From positions 1 through 15,046 of the forward strand of contig JBNJEM010000114.1 in the NCBI GenBank assembly GCA_051745935.1: DNA of 15,046 bases, written 5' to 3'. Position 1 is the first letter of the stretch, and every line of letters starts with the position of its first letter. Below the pieces are notes generated by a model. The model saw nothing but the letters and a program-made list of their open reading frames with translations. It was not told where the DNA came from and did no database searches. A program made the translations under genes and the position numbers. Shown in pieces: positions 8,328 through 15,046 of the stretch. The DNA is from JBNJEM01 sp051745935. GTDB taxonomy: Bacteria; Planctomycetota; Planctomycetia; Pirellulales; Pirellulaceae.

Positions 8328-8360
8328 AGCAAGTCCCTCCTTTTCTGGAAAGCGGCTCAG

Positions 8361-9872
8361 TCACTTCTTGAGCACCACGAAACGCCGCATCCCTTGCCGC
8401 TTCACCTGCAGTCGAATTCCTTCCTTCAGCTTTTCCTCATCGACCGCCTGTCGGAAATCAGCGACGTTGGCGATTGAGGAGTTGCCGACAGCAACGATCA
8501 CATCGCCGGGACGGAGCCCCGCCCGAGCGGCCACGCTGCCGCGCGCGACGGCCGCGACGATCACGCCTTCTTCGTCCGTGTCCACCCCGGCCTGTTCGGC
8601 CAGTTCTGGTGTCAGCGTCCGCAGTTGCATGCCGAGGTCACGGCGGGTTGCATCCCCGGCTGGTTCCCGTGCCGGCTCTTCTTCGTCCTCCAACAGTCCA
8701 ATCGTCACCTGCAGGGTCTTCCGTTCGCCGTCGCGGAAGACGACGAGCTCGACCTCCGAACCGGGCTTGGTCGCCGCGACCGCGTTACGAAACTTGGCCG
8801 CCGAATTGACCGGATTGCCCTTGTATTCGACGACGATGTCCCCGGCGCGAGCCCCCGCCTCGTCCGCCGGACCACCAGCGACCACGTCCCCGATGAGAAC
8901 GCCGTCGGTTGAGTCATATCCAAACGAATTGGCAAGCTCCTTTGTGAGGTCCTGGATCATGGCACCGAGCCGTCCCCGTTTAACTTCTCCAGTCTCAATG
9001 ATACTGTCCATGATCTGCCGAGCCATATTGCTGGGAATGGCAAAACCAATCCCCATGTAACCGCCGGTTCGGGAGGCAATGGCCGTGTTGATCCCGATGA
9101 CTTGGCCCTTCAGGTTGACCAGTGGTCCACCGCTGTTGCCCGGGTTAATGGCGGCATCCGTCTGAATGAAATCCTCGTAATCGGCGATCCCCATATTGGC
9201 TCGCCCTTTGGCACTCACAACCCCGGCCGTGACGGTTTGCGTCAAGCCGAACGGACTTCCGATGGCCAGCACCCATTCGCCGACTTTGATTGCATCGGAG
9301 TTGCCGAGTTCAACGGGTACCAAGTCCTCCATCTCAATTTTCAAGACCGCCAACTCGCTTTTGGCATCGGTTCCCACGGTCTCGGCTTTGGCTCTCCGGT
9401 CATCGGACAATGTCACAGTGACTTCATCCGCCCCCGACACCACGTGGTTGTTCGTGAGAATATACCCGTCCTTGCTCACGATCACGCCCGTGCCCATGCC
9501 GCGTTGCTGGAATCCCTCTTCCGGAATCTGGCCGCGAAAGAAGCGATCGAACCTGTCATCGCCAAAGAAGCGGCGGAACTCCTCGGGCACCTGACCGCGT
9601 TCGCCTCTCATCCCACCACCGAGATTGATCTTCTTGATCGAGCTAATACTCACCACCGACGGCCGCAATGCCTTGGTGACGTTCTGGAAGGCAGACGTCA
9701 GGTCCTTGGCTTCGGACAGTTGCTGCTTGGCCGCCTGAGACGTACCACGCTCCGCGGCATAGGTAAGCACGGACACGGTGTGGGGCAACATCGTTACCAC
9801 ACCCACGCCCACGACCCCCATTGCCAATACAATGACTAAAGCGAGCCACGTGGTTTTACGGTTGGTTGCCAT
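8361..9872 (-). CDS. HtrA/DegP-family serine protease, membrane-anchored, two PDZ domains
   Basis: HtrA proteases degrade or refold damaged proteins in the cell envelope. The 503-residue protein begins with a hydrophobic segment (about 7-30), a signal anchor or uncleaved signal peptide. The trypsin-like domain (about 65-295) has the catalytic His in LTNNHVV (H143) and the catalytic Ser in GNSGGP (S247). The third triad position, normally Asp in the SDLAVL/SDIAL motif, reads KSELAVLKI, giving E173. PDZ1 follows at about 297-393 and PDZ2 at about 412-503, after an acidic linker (DEEEPAREPAG). An AGGAG box lies 8 bases before the ATG. Length and order match DegP/DegQ/MucD. The gene stands alone; a perfect tandem repeat (9904-9940) sits 32-68 bp upstream and may be its operator. 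Activity is uncertain because of the Asp-to-Glu change. Confidence 0.93.
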   Translation of the reverse strand: MATNRKTTWLALVIVLAMGVVGVGVVTMLPHTVSVLTYAAERGTSQAAKQQLSEAKDLTSAFQNVTKALRPSVVSISSIKKINLGGGMRGERGQVPEEFRRFFGDDRFDRFFRGQIPEEGFQQRGMGTGVIVSKDGYILTNNHVVSGADEVTVTLSDDRRAKAETVGTDAKSELAVLKIEMEDLVPVELGNSDAIKVGEWVLAIGSPFGLTQTVTAGVVSAKGRANMGIADYEDFIQTDAAINPGNSGGPLVNLKGQVIGINTAIASRTGGYMGIGFAIPSNMARQIMDSIIETGEVKRGRLGAMIQDLTKELANSFGYDSTDGVLIGDVVAGGPADEAGARAGDIVVEYKGNPVNSAAKFRNAVAATKPGSEVELVVFRDGERKTLQVTIGLLEDEEEPAREPAGDATRRDLGMQLRTLTPELAEQAGVDTDEEGVIVAAVARGSVAARAGLRPGDVIVAVGNSSIANVADFRQAVDEEKLKEGIRLQVKRQGMRRFVVLKK

Positions 9873-9903
9873 GGTTCATTCTCCTGTTCTGGTGAAAACA
9901 CTT

Positions 9904-9940
9904 CTGTGAGTCGATTTGTCAGCTGTGAGTCGATTTGTCA
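9904..9940. promoter_or_regulatory. Perfect 18-bp tandem repeat upstream of the protease gene
   Basis: CTGTGAGTCGATTTGTCA occurs at 9904-9921 and again at 9923-9940, a 19-bp period with no mismatches. Each unit has the ends TGTGA and TGTCA, which gives it a loose dyad look (GTGA near one side, TCAC at the end of the second copy). It lies 32-68 bp before the start codon of the divergent-side protease gene, where an operator or promoter element would be expected. No known regulator site is recognised. Confidence 0.5.
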
Positions 9941-10350
9941 CGTTGACCTGGCGTCAGGCTGGCGGCAAACCGGTCACCGCAGCCCTCCGCTTGCCGCGAT
10001 TGCGAAACGGGGTCGCAACTTTCATGCCAGCCAAGTCAACGCCATCGGTCGGGATCGAGGGCGAGCCAGGGAGCGCGTCGGACGGGGGGACCGCGACCTG
10101 GAGACGGCGGCGGGTGGAAACGGACGGAGATGGCCAGACGGTATCGCCGCCGGCCAGAATGTCGCAGCCGAGCCCTTGAGCATGCCATTTTGTCCATCCG
10201 CCGGTCTCCGCTCGGGCGAGACAGTCGCTCGGCACTCAGGCGCCCCCCCGCCCATCCGCGTTTCGTAGGCTGGGGATCGAGGCCCGGTGACCGTTGAAGC
10301 CGGAGCGATCCGAATCCGTCCCGCCCACCACTCGGGCCCCGGGCCGCGGC

Positions 10351-10462
10351 TGGGATGGGGAAAAACTTTAGGTCCTTGTGGCCCGTTTTGTTGCGCCTTG
10401 CGTCCTGGCCCGCGTCGAATCAAGGACCTCAGGGACTGAAAGGACCAAAGGGAACACGGCGG
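10351..10462 (-). repeat. Dispersed repeat, copy B (inverted partner of 57-161)
   Basis: Read on the - strand it runs from CCGCCGTGTTCCCT to CCTAAAGTTTTTCCCC plus the shared end, as in copy A. Its inner part has the purine/pyrimidine phrases TTTGGTCCTTTCAGTCCCT and GAGGTCCTT, slightly longer than in copy A. The two copies face each other across about 10.2 kb. Confidence 0.75.
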
Positions 10463-10674
10463 ACGGGGCTCACCCGTGAAAAAAGCCGCACGGCGTCTTC
10501 CGTTTCTTCATCCGTGGGTCCGTACTGCCATCCGTGGGCCTATCATGGCACCTGGAGCACCGCTAATGATCGTCACGGCGTGGGTGGGGAGAGGTCCAGT
10601 GTTTGAAACGAGGACGCGCAACAAATGCTGTAAACCTACTCCCGCTGGTTTACCCAATTTCCGGGATTTTGACC

Positions 10675-10773
10675 AGCCCGTGGCATTTGCACCTCGAAAA
10701 GCCTTTCCCCAATATGTGCAACGGACGTGCGAACGCCCGCGGACACCAGTCTTTTGCCCGTGAACGGTTACGG
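10675..10773 (+). repeat. 99-bp dispersed repeat, copy 1
   Basis: It aligns without gaps to 13743-13841, with about 15 differences in 99 positions (roughly 85 % identity). Shared blocks include AGCCCGTGGCATTTGCACCT, GTGCGAACG, CCGCGGA and GTGAACGGTT. In the second copy this stretch is the right half of a larger inverted-repeat element; here only that half is present. Confidence 0.8.
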
Positions 10774-10930
10774 GCAGTTGCAGCTTGCGGTGTCTCGGTC
10801 CTGCTTTTCGATCCTGGCGTAACGCCGCCAGCTCACCGCCGACAACGCCATCGCGATTTTCACGGGGAACCGCTACTCCGTTCAGGGTTGCCCCCCGTTC
10901 TCTTTTTACTCAACGTGCTCCCGCAGGCTC

Positions 10931-10953
10931 TCGGCCCCCGTGATAGGGGCCGA
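10931..10953 (-). terminator. Hairpin downstream of the oxidoreductase gene
   Basis: TCGGCCCC and GGGGCCGA form a perfect 8-bp stem with a 7-nt loop, 26 bp beyond the stop of the - strand oxidoreductase gene. There is no T-run after it on that strand, so it is a plausible 3'-end structure rather than a clear intrinsic terminator. Confidence 0.4.
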
Positions 10954-10979
10954 TTGACCATTGGCGACACGGCATCGAC

Positions 10980-12326
10980 TTACACGGAGTCCGGCAACTC
11001 ATACCCTTTGCGCCGGGGCGGGTTCAGGTAGAAGCTATTCGCTATCGGGCAGTTGGTGAATCGTTCCTCCTTTGCATCCCATTTGAGTTTCTTTCCGGTT
11101 TCGCCAGTAACGTGGCTGACCCAGCGGGCGATGTTGCCCAAATGACAAATGATGGCCGTCCGATGGCCCGCTTCGACGGAAGCGATGGGATCGCGGCGTT
11201 CCTTGATGCAGTTCAACCAATCCTGTTCATGATCGGTCCCCACCGCGTATTCATAGCCACGATGGATTCTCTCATCGGGATTCTCGAGCGGGCCCTCGAT
11301 CAGCTCGCCCGGATCGGCTTTGTAACTGCCGCGAGTCACCTGAATACTGCCCGCTTCACCGATGAAACGGACCCCGCTTTTGCTCCCGCCGGTAAACTCC
11401 ATGATGATATCACCGGGGTATTTCATGTAGACGGTCGGCTTGTTAGGCCCGTCCCGTCGGTTGCCGGGATTCTGTGGAGTACTATACATTGGCTTGAACG
11501 GTTCGCCCTCGACCCAAACTTCCTCCGGGCCGCTGTCATCCATGCCAAGCCCCCACTGAGCGATATCCAGACCGTGGGAGCCCCAATCGGTCATGTCGCC
11601 GCCGGAGAACCGCCGAACCCCGGACCAACTCGGCTTGCTGCTATTGTCCCAAACCACGAAGTTGTACGGTGGCATGATGGCGGGACCACACCACATGTCC
11701 CAATCCAGACCTTCGGGGATCTTCTCCTTTGGGTGTCTCGTTTCCTGAGGGCTTCGATAATCGGAAGCGATCACTCGGCTCATCTTGCCGAGCGCGCCAT
11801 TGCGCACGTGCGTGATGCCAATATGTTCGTTCCGGCCCGAGCGCTGCTGGCTGCCGGTTTGGAACACACAATCGTACTTGCGGACGGCCTCGACAACTTT
11901 GCGTCCCTCGAAAACATTGTGCGTCATCGGCTTTTGGCAATAGATGTCCTTGCCCGCTTGGGCGGCGTGGATGCAATTAAGCGCATGCCAATGTAAAGGC
12001 GTGGCTATGACGACGCCGTCAATATCGTCTCGCTCCAAAAGTTTGCGATAGTCCTGGTATGCGTCGGCATTTACCATTTCGGCCCTCTGTTGGGCGCGTG
12101 GGAGATAAACATCGGCCACGGCGCCGATCACGACCCCGCTCCGTTTATGCAGCTTCTTCAGCTGACCACTGCCCATCTTGCCCACCCCAATGCTGCCGAC
12201 CACGATGCGATCGTTGGCTCCAAAAGCATTGTGCGGTAGGATCATGGGAGCCGCGCCGACGACTCCGCCGACAATAGCGGTCTGCTTCAAGAATGAACGC
12301 CGATTCATGTTGGAACCTTTTGTCAT
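10980..12326 (-). CDS. Tat-exported Gfo/Idh/MocA-family oxidoreductase
   Basis: This 448-residue protein belongs to the NAD(P)-dependent sugar/inositol dehydrogenase superfamily; the substrate cannot be told. The N-terminus NRRSFLKQ (8-15) followed by a hydrophobic stretch to about residue 30 and an AFGA site is a twin-arginine signal, so it is likely exported folded with its cofactor. The Rossmann nucleotide loop is GSIGVGKMG (44-52). The family EKP catalytic motif reads CQKP (130-133, K132 kept), and a conserved GGDMTDWGSHGLDIAQWGL segment (242-260, H251) fits the second domain. The ATG at 12326 is preferred since AGGAG lies 6 bases before it; a second ATG six codons later, directly at the twin Arg, has a poorer ribosome site. 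Exported members of this family are very numerous in Planctomycetota and are presumed to act on polysaccharide-derived sugars. The gene appears monocistronic. Confidence 0.9.
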   Translation of the reverse strand: MTKGSNMNRRSFLKQTAIVGGVVGAAPMILPHNAFGANDRIVVGSIGVGKMGSGQLKKLHKRSGVVIGAVADVYLPRAQQRAEMVNADAYQDYRKLLERDDIDGVVIATPLHWHALNCIHAAQAGKDIYCQKPMTHNVFEGRKVVEAVRKYDCVFQTGSQQRSGRNEHIGITHVRNGALGKMSRVIASDYRSPQETRHPKEKIPEGLDWDMWCGPAIMPPYNFVVWDNSSKPSWSGVRRFSGGDMTDWGSHGLDIAQWGLGMDDSGPEEVWVEGEPFKPMYSTPQNPGNRRDGPNKPTVYMKYPGDIIMEFTGGSKSGVRFIGEAGSIQVTRGSYKADPGELIEGPLENPDERIHRGYEYAVGTDHEQDWLNCIKERRDPIASVEAGHRTAIICHLGNIARWVSHVTGETGKKLKWDAKEERFTNCPIANSFYLNPPRRKGYELPDSV

Positions 12327-12487
12327 TTTGATCTCCTCTTTTTCGATATTATCGCGACCAACTTGTTTTTCAGGCGGTTGGATTCTTCCGGGTGGAAAGC
12401 GGCCCGACGCAAGCCGTCCTCCCGCTAGTCGGACTCGCGGCGGAGAAAGTCATCCGCGACCTTTATAATCAATTCCAGCCGGTAGCA

Positions 12488-12769
12488 TTACTGCTTGATG
12501 TTGCCCGCCTCAGGCACTGCCCCCGCCTCAGGCACTGCCTCGGTATCAGCTTCATGAGCGAATTGGACAATCCGTAACACCGACCGGAAATCGTTGCCGA
12601 AATGCCCCATATTCGAGCCGTCAACCACGTCAACTTCAAGGACGATACCGTCCACGAATCTCGCCACGGGAGCACCCGTCAAAACGTCCCACGAATCCGA
12701 GAAACACATCATCGCATTGTTCCCCGTGCCGGATGAACAGTCACCCGCGGAGAGATGGACATCCTTCAC
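12488..12769 (-). CDS. Small hypothetical protein, possibly a gene remnant
   Basis: The frame begins with GTG at 12769 and gives 93 residues starting VKDVHLSAGDCSSGTGNNAM. The middle (FVDGIVLEVDVVDGSNMGHF) alternates like beta strands; the end is acidic and contains a tandem AVPEAG-AVPEAG caused by an 18-bp DNA repeat near 12509-12540. I do not recognise a family. There is no clear ribosome binding site, a stop codon lies only a few codons upstream, and two small palindromes cover the start, so it may be a fragment of a larger lost gene. It lies about 160 bp upstream of the oxidoreductase gene on the same strand. Confidence 0.35.
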   Translation of the reverse strand: MKDVHLSAGDCSSGTGNNAMMCFSDSWDVLTGAPVARFVDGIVLEVDVVDGSNMGHFGNDFRSVLRIVQFAHEADTEAVPEAGAVPEAGNIKQ

Positions 12770-12797
12770 ATCGTGAAGCGTTGACTACCCGGTAGTC
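12764..12797. promoter_or_regulatory. Two adjacent short palindromes
   Basis: CTTCAC-ATC-GTGAAG (12764-12778) and GACTAC-CCG-GTAGTC (12783-12797) are perfect 6-bp inverted repeats with 3-bp centres, four bases apart. They sit over the start of the small hypothetical frame. They could be operator half-sites or a cruciform-forming remnant of a mobile element; nothing decides between these. Confidence 0.3.
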
Positions 12798-13021
12798 TAA
12801 ACGGAAACCGGTCGCATCGCAACGTATCGGGTGGCTGTTCGGCGTCTCGCCGCTCTTCCCCTTCAACCGTCAGAGGGTAAGCCGCATCATGGTTGAGCAA
12901 CGTTATTCGCGAGTTTTTCGACGTGCCGTTTTTATCTTGCATGTTTTTGTCTTAAAATGCCAACTAGACAAAAAGATGAGAGACAAAACAAATGTCCGGC
13001 GCGACCCCAACCCGTAGCGGA

Positions 13022-13085
13022 ACGGCCAGCGCGGAGCGCCTTTCCAACCGAAACATTTGAACCGACAACGGTATCAGAAAGGGGG
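13022..13085 (+). repeat. Direct repeat of about 63 bp, copy 1
   Basis: It begins ACGGCCAGCGCGGA and ends in GGTATCAGAAAGGGGG. Copy 2 (13499-13561) is almost identical, differing by one missing base (GAGCGCC against GAGGCC) and one substitution near the end. The G-run at its right end acts as the ribosome binding site of the small gene that starts at 13091. Confidence 0.85.
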
Positions 13086-13090
13086 ATGAA

Positions 13091-13312
13091 TTGGACAGAG
13101 AAACCCTAATGGACGCAGTGCGGTCGGGCCCCGTGGAGCTCTCAATGAATGACGGCCAAAGATTGGTGATTCCAAGTCCCGAGTTTTGCGTGGTCGATGA
13201 CATTGCCGCCCATATTCTGTACCGGGCCGAGGATGGCTCGTTGAAAACAAAGATTGCCGCCCTCGTTTGCATCACGACGATCACACCGATCGAATCCTCT
13301 CAATCGAATTAA
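13091..13312 (+). CDS. Small conserved-looking hypothetical protein (73 residues)
   Basis: The frame starts with TTG at 13091, just after AAAGGGGGATGAA, and reads MDRETLMDAVRSGPVELSMN and on through DGQRLVIPSPEFCVVDDIAAHILYR to TTITPIESS. The pattern, a short helix then four or five beta strands with a 'DG..(V/I)P.PEF' phrase, resembles the many small planctomycete and other bacterial proteins that share a '(S/N)DG...VPHPEF' core. That is my recollection of a family style, not a named domain. Codon use and composition are unlike the surrounding repeats, which supports a real gene. It stands between two copies of a 63-bp direct repeat, and its ribosome site belongs to the left copy. Confidence 0.6.
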   Translation: MDRETLMDAVRSGPVELSMNDGQRLVIPSPEFCVVDDIAAHILYRAEDGSLKTKIAALVCITTITPIESSQSN

Positions 13313-13498
13313 GCGTCGGCCACGAAGGCCAAAACGAACACCCACGGAATTCTCGCGGCCCGATGGGGCCAGTGGGGGGCGGAAACCGGGGGGCGAAGCC
13401 CGAGAGAGGGATTGGGAGAGGCAGCCGGTGGGCGGGCCCGTGGATGAGGGTGTGAAACGGCCAGGGCACGTCGATGATCGCGGACGATGAGCGGCCGG

Positions 13499-13561
13499 AC
13501 GGCCAGCGCGGAGGCCTTTCCAACCGAAACATTTGAACCGACAACGGTATCAGAACGGGGG
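13499..13561 (+). repeat. Direct repeat of about 63 bp, copy 2
   Basis: This is the partner of 13022-13085, 477 bp to the right and in the same orientation. It runs from ACGGCCAGCGCGGAGG to GGTATCAGAACGGGGG. No gene follows it; a MITE-like element begins about 10 bp further on. The 13313-13498 stretch between the small gene and this copy is GC-rich and has no recognisable content. Confidence 0.85.
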
Positions 13562-13570
13562 TGCATCATT

Positions 13571-13849
13571 GGTTTTGGGAAAGTGATAGCCGTTCACGGG
13601 TGCTGCTGCACGGCCTGGACACGCAAGGCCCGCATGGATGCCACGGGCTTGTCCCGTGGTGGATCGCGCTCGCCGCTACAAACCGGTCAGATACACCACT
13701 CCTGGCCTGTCGGTAGCGTGGAACGTAACGGACCACGGGACAAGCCCGTGGCATTTGCACCTTGAAAAGCCCTACTTCAAGATGTGCAAGGGAAGTGCGA
13801 ACGTCCGCGGATATCAGGCTCTTGCCGGTGAACGGTTTCGGAAAGTGAT
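13571..13849. mobile_element. MITE-like element with nested inverted repeats and flanking direct repeats
   Basis: A perfect 23-bp inverted repeat sits at 13638-13660 and 13732-13754; each arm is itself a hairpin (CCACGGG-CTTGT-CCCGTGG). Outside it, CCGTTCAC (13590-13597) pairs with GTGAACGG (13828-13835), giving an element of about 246 bp with inverted ends. Next to these ends GGAAAGTGAT appears as a direct repeat at 13578-13587 and 13840-13849, and the match extends to about 16 bp (GGTTTTGGGAAAGTGAT against GGTTTCGGAAAGTGAT). There is no transposase inside. The right half (13743-13841) matches 10675-10773. A non-autonomous element is likely, but a plain intergenic palindrome family cannot be excluded. 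Confidence 0.55.
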
Positions 13850-13875
13850 GGTCCGGCGGCGTCTGTCCATGGCGA

Positions 13876-15046
13876 TCAGTTCAGCTGCTGAATGTACGTG
13901 GCGTACGCCTTTAGCGCTGCTTTTTGTCGCGTGTGATATTTGGTCTTTTTCGCCTCGGATTCAATATCGGCGACCAGTTCGGACCGTTCCCGCTCCGTTT
14001 CAGGCACGGGCCTGGCGATCGCGACCAGCGGCGGGTCATCCGACTGTCTCAAATGCCGCCGTGCCTCGTCATATTCAGACTTTTCCAACAACCAGAGCCC
14101 CACGAGTCTGTGCTCAGTGGCCGTGCCCCGCCCCGCCGCGATCGACTGCCTGGCCTTCACGATGTAGCGGTACCGCGTGATGAGTTCGTCCCGCTGCTGG
14201 GTCAAAACCTTAAGCTGATGGAGGCGGTTGCGCAGGGAGACGGGGATACGCGGGTTCCGGCTGGTCACGCGTTGGCTCTTTTTCGCGGTGTCGAGAAGAT
14301 CCCGTGAGGTCGCCAACGCTTCCTCCGTCCCTTGTTCCAACAGCTCCGGCACCAGCTCCAACATCTCTTTAGCCAGATCAATCAGAGGGGCAGGGTCGAG
14401 TCGTGAGGATTGCTTCGCTTTTTTGAGCAACAATCGGGCCCGTGTTTCAGCGGCCAAGACGGGGGTCAGCAGTCCGTGATCCTGAAAGAAACCGACCTTC
14501 CGTTCCCAAGATTCATACTCCTCGTCCGGCATCATGGCTTGGCTGATGCGTTCCCCCAGAATCCGCATTTCTTCGTTTGTCAGCGTTTGACTCCCGGTAT
14601 CGGCTCGGCTAAAAAACGCTCGCGTCATTTCCAAATCCGCCTCGGAAACGGCCAGATCGCATAACGTCTTCTTCCGCTCGCTCTCTTCCTGCTCACTGAT
14701 ACATCGAGACGTCCTTAACTTGTCCAAAATCGAGTGAGCCAAGACCAACTCCATCTGTTCCACGGCTAAGTGATACGCCACGTCATAGGCTATGAACTGG
14801 TCCTCCGAACCCCGCTCCATGGCGTCCGCCTCGGTCGCCATTCTCCCGAGCAGATCGGCCAAGGCCTGTTTTTTCTCGACGGCATCGTTTTGCTGCTTCC
14901 AATCCCGATACTCGTCGTACTGGGTATACTCAGCCCTGTAGTCGTCACACAGTTCCTCATACCGCTGCTCGTCAATCGTCATGGACACGATACGCTCCAA
15001 ATCCACTTCAACCGAGCGAGTCCCACGGGCAACCGTGATTTCTCTT
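13876..15046 (-). CDS. Unrecognised, mostly helical protein, 5' end beyond the window
   Basis: The frame stays open to the right edge: upstream of a possible GTG at 15006 it still reads REITVARGTRSVEVDLERIV, which looks like protein, so the true start is probably outside. About 389 residues are visible. Most of it is charged, helix-forming sequence (EQRYEELCDDYRAEYTQYDE, ERISQAMMPDEEYESWERK, LRNRLHQLKVLTQQRDELIT), in a pattern like helical hairpins or TPR-like repeats rather than an enzyme. No signal peptide, membrane segment or catalytic motif can be seen. The C-terminal part (IEHEARRHLRQS-type helices, then a basic tail ending YIQQLN) is complete. The stop at 13876-13878 lies about 27 bp from the end of the MITE-like element. 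I assign no function. Confidence 0.75.
   Translation of the reverse strand, partial: REITVARGTRSVEVDLERIVSMTIDEQRYEELCDDYRAEYTQYDEYRDWKQQNDAVEKKQALADLLGRMATEADAMERGSEDQFIAYDVAYHLAVEQMELVLAHSILDKLRTSRCISEQEESERKKTLCDLAVSEADLEMTRAFFSRADTGSQTLTNEEMRILGERISQAMMPDEEYESWERKVGFFQDHGLLTPVLAAETRARLLLKKAKQSSRLDPAPLIDLAKEMLELVPELLEQGTEEALATSRDLLDTAKKSQRVTSRNPRIPVSLRNRLHQLKVLTQQRDELITRYRYIVKARQSIAAGRGTATEHRLVGLWLLEKSEYDEARRHLRQSDDPPLVAIARPVPETERERSELVADIESEAKKTKYHTRQKAALKAYATYIQQLN

Larger units (their letters stand above)
9941..10979. other. Gene-poor region of about 1 kb with repeat copies
   Basis: No credible gene is visible on either strand: the open frames are overlapping, arginine/proline-rich and lack ribosome binding sites. 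It holds the inverted copy of the left-edge repeat (10351-10462), a copy of the 99-bp repeat (10675-10773) and a hairpin after the oxidoreductase gene (10931-10953). Short echoes such as CATCCGTGGG occur twice near 10508-10540. The rest is unassigned. Confidence 0.55.

Noticed and set aside
11112..11996. Open frame opposite the oxidoreductase
   Set aside because: It is a complementary-strand shadow of a well-supported gene and has no ribosome site or motif.
12937..12960. Promoter-like TTGCAT and TAAAAT before the small TTG-start gene
   Set aside because: The gap between the two boxes is about 10 bp, too short for a sigma-70 promoter; no better pair was found.
1..15046. tRNA, rRNA or riboswitch genes
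   Set aside because: No cloverleaf with a conserved T-loop, no rRNA-like segment and no recognisable riboswitch core was seen, though a covariance-model scan could not be run.

Overview
This is a roughly 15 kb stretch of GC-rich bacterial chromosome. It probably comes from a member of the Planctomycetota. That placement is inferred from the gene content: a fused sucrose-phosphate synthase/phosphatase next to an amylosucrase, a Tat-exported Gfo/Idh/MocA oxidoreductase, and many dispersed intergenic repeats. It does not rest on a marker gene. I see no rRNA, tRNA, CRISPR array, phage or complete transposon.

Layout: bases 1-783 are non-coding and carry one copy (57-161) of a dispersed repeat. 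Bases 784-4984 hold a two-gene sucrose operon on the + strand, an SPS/SPP fusion whose end overlaps an amylosucrase by 17 bp. Bases 4985-5449 contain a short hairpin and then five perfect parS sites (TGTTTCACGTGAAACA) with alternating regular spacing. parA and parB follow at 5450-7202, overlapping by 8 bp. Bases 7406-8033 are the frameshifted remains of an Rpn/YhgA-like PD-(D/E)XK nuclease gene. A membrane-anchored HtrA/DegP-type protease lies on the - strand (8361-9872), with a perfect 18-bp tandem repeat just upstream. About 1.1 kb without genes follows, carrying an inverted second copy of the 57-161 repeat and one copy of a 99-bp repeat. A Tat-exported oxidoreductase (10980-12326, - strand) comes next. 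The last part is a repeat-rich patch (about 12.5-13.85 kb) with two small hypothetical genes, 63-bp direct repeats and a MITE-like inverted-repeat element. A large, unrecognised, mostly helical protein on the - strand runs off the right edge.

How the genes work together: SPS/SPP would make sucrose from UDP-glucose and fructose-6-phosphate, and amylosucrase could turn sucrose into alpha-glucan plus fructose, so the pair looks like a sucrose/glucan storage or osmolyte-turnover module. ParA, ParB and the parS cluster form a complete chromosome-partition system and suggest that the window lies near the replication origin, although no origin is visible. The remaining genes look like independent single units. 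I found no convincing new defence or mobile system. The least routine features are the ordered parS array, the Asp-to-Glu change in the protease triad, and the nested repeat structures.
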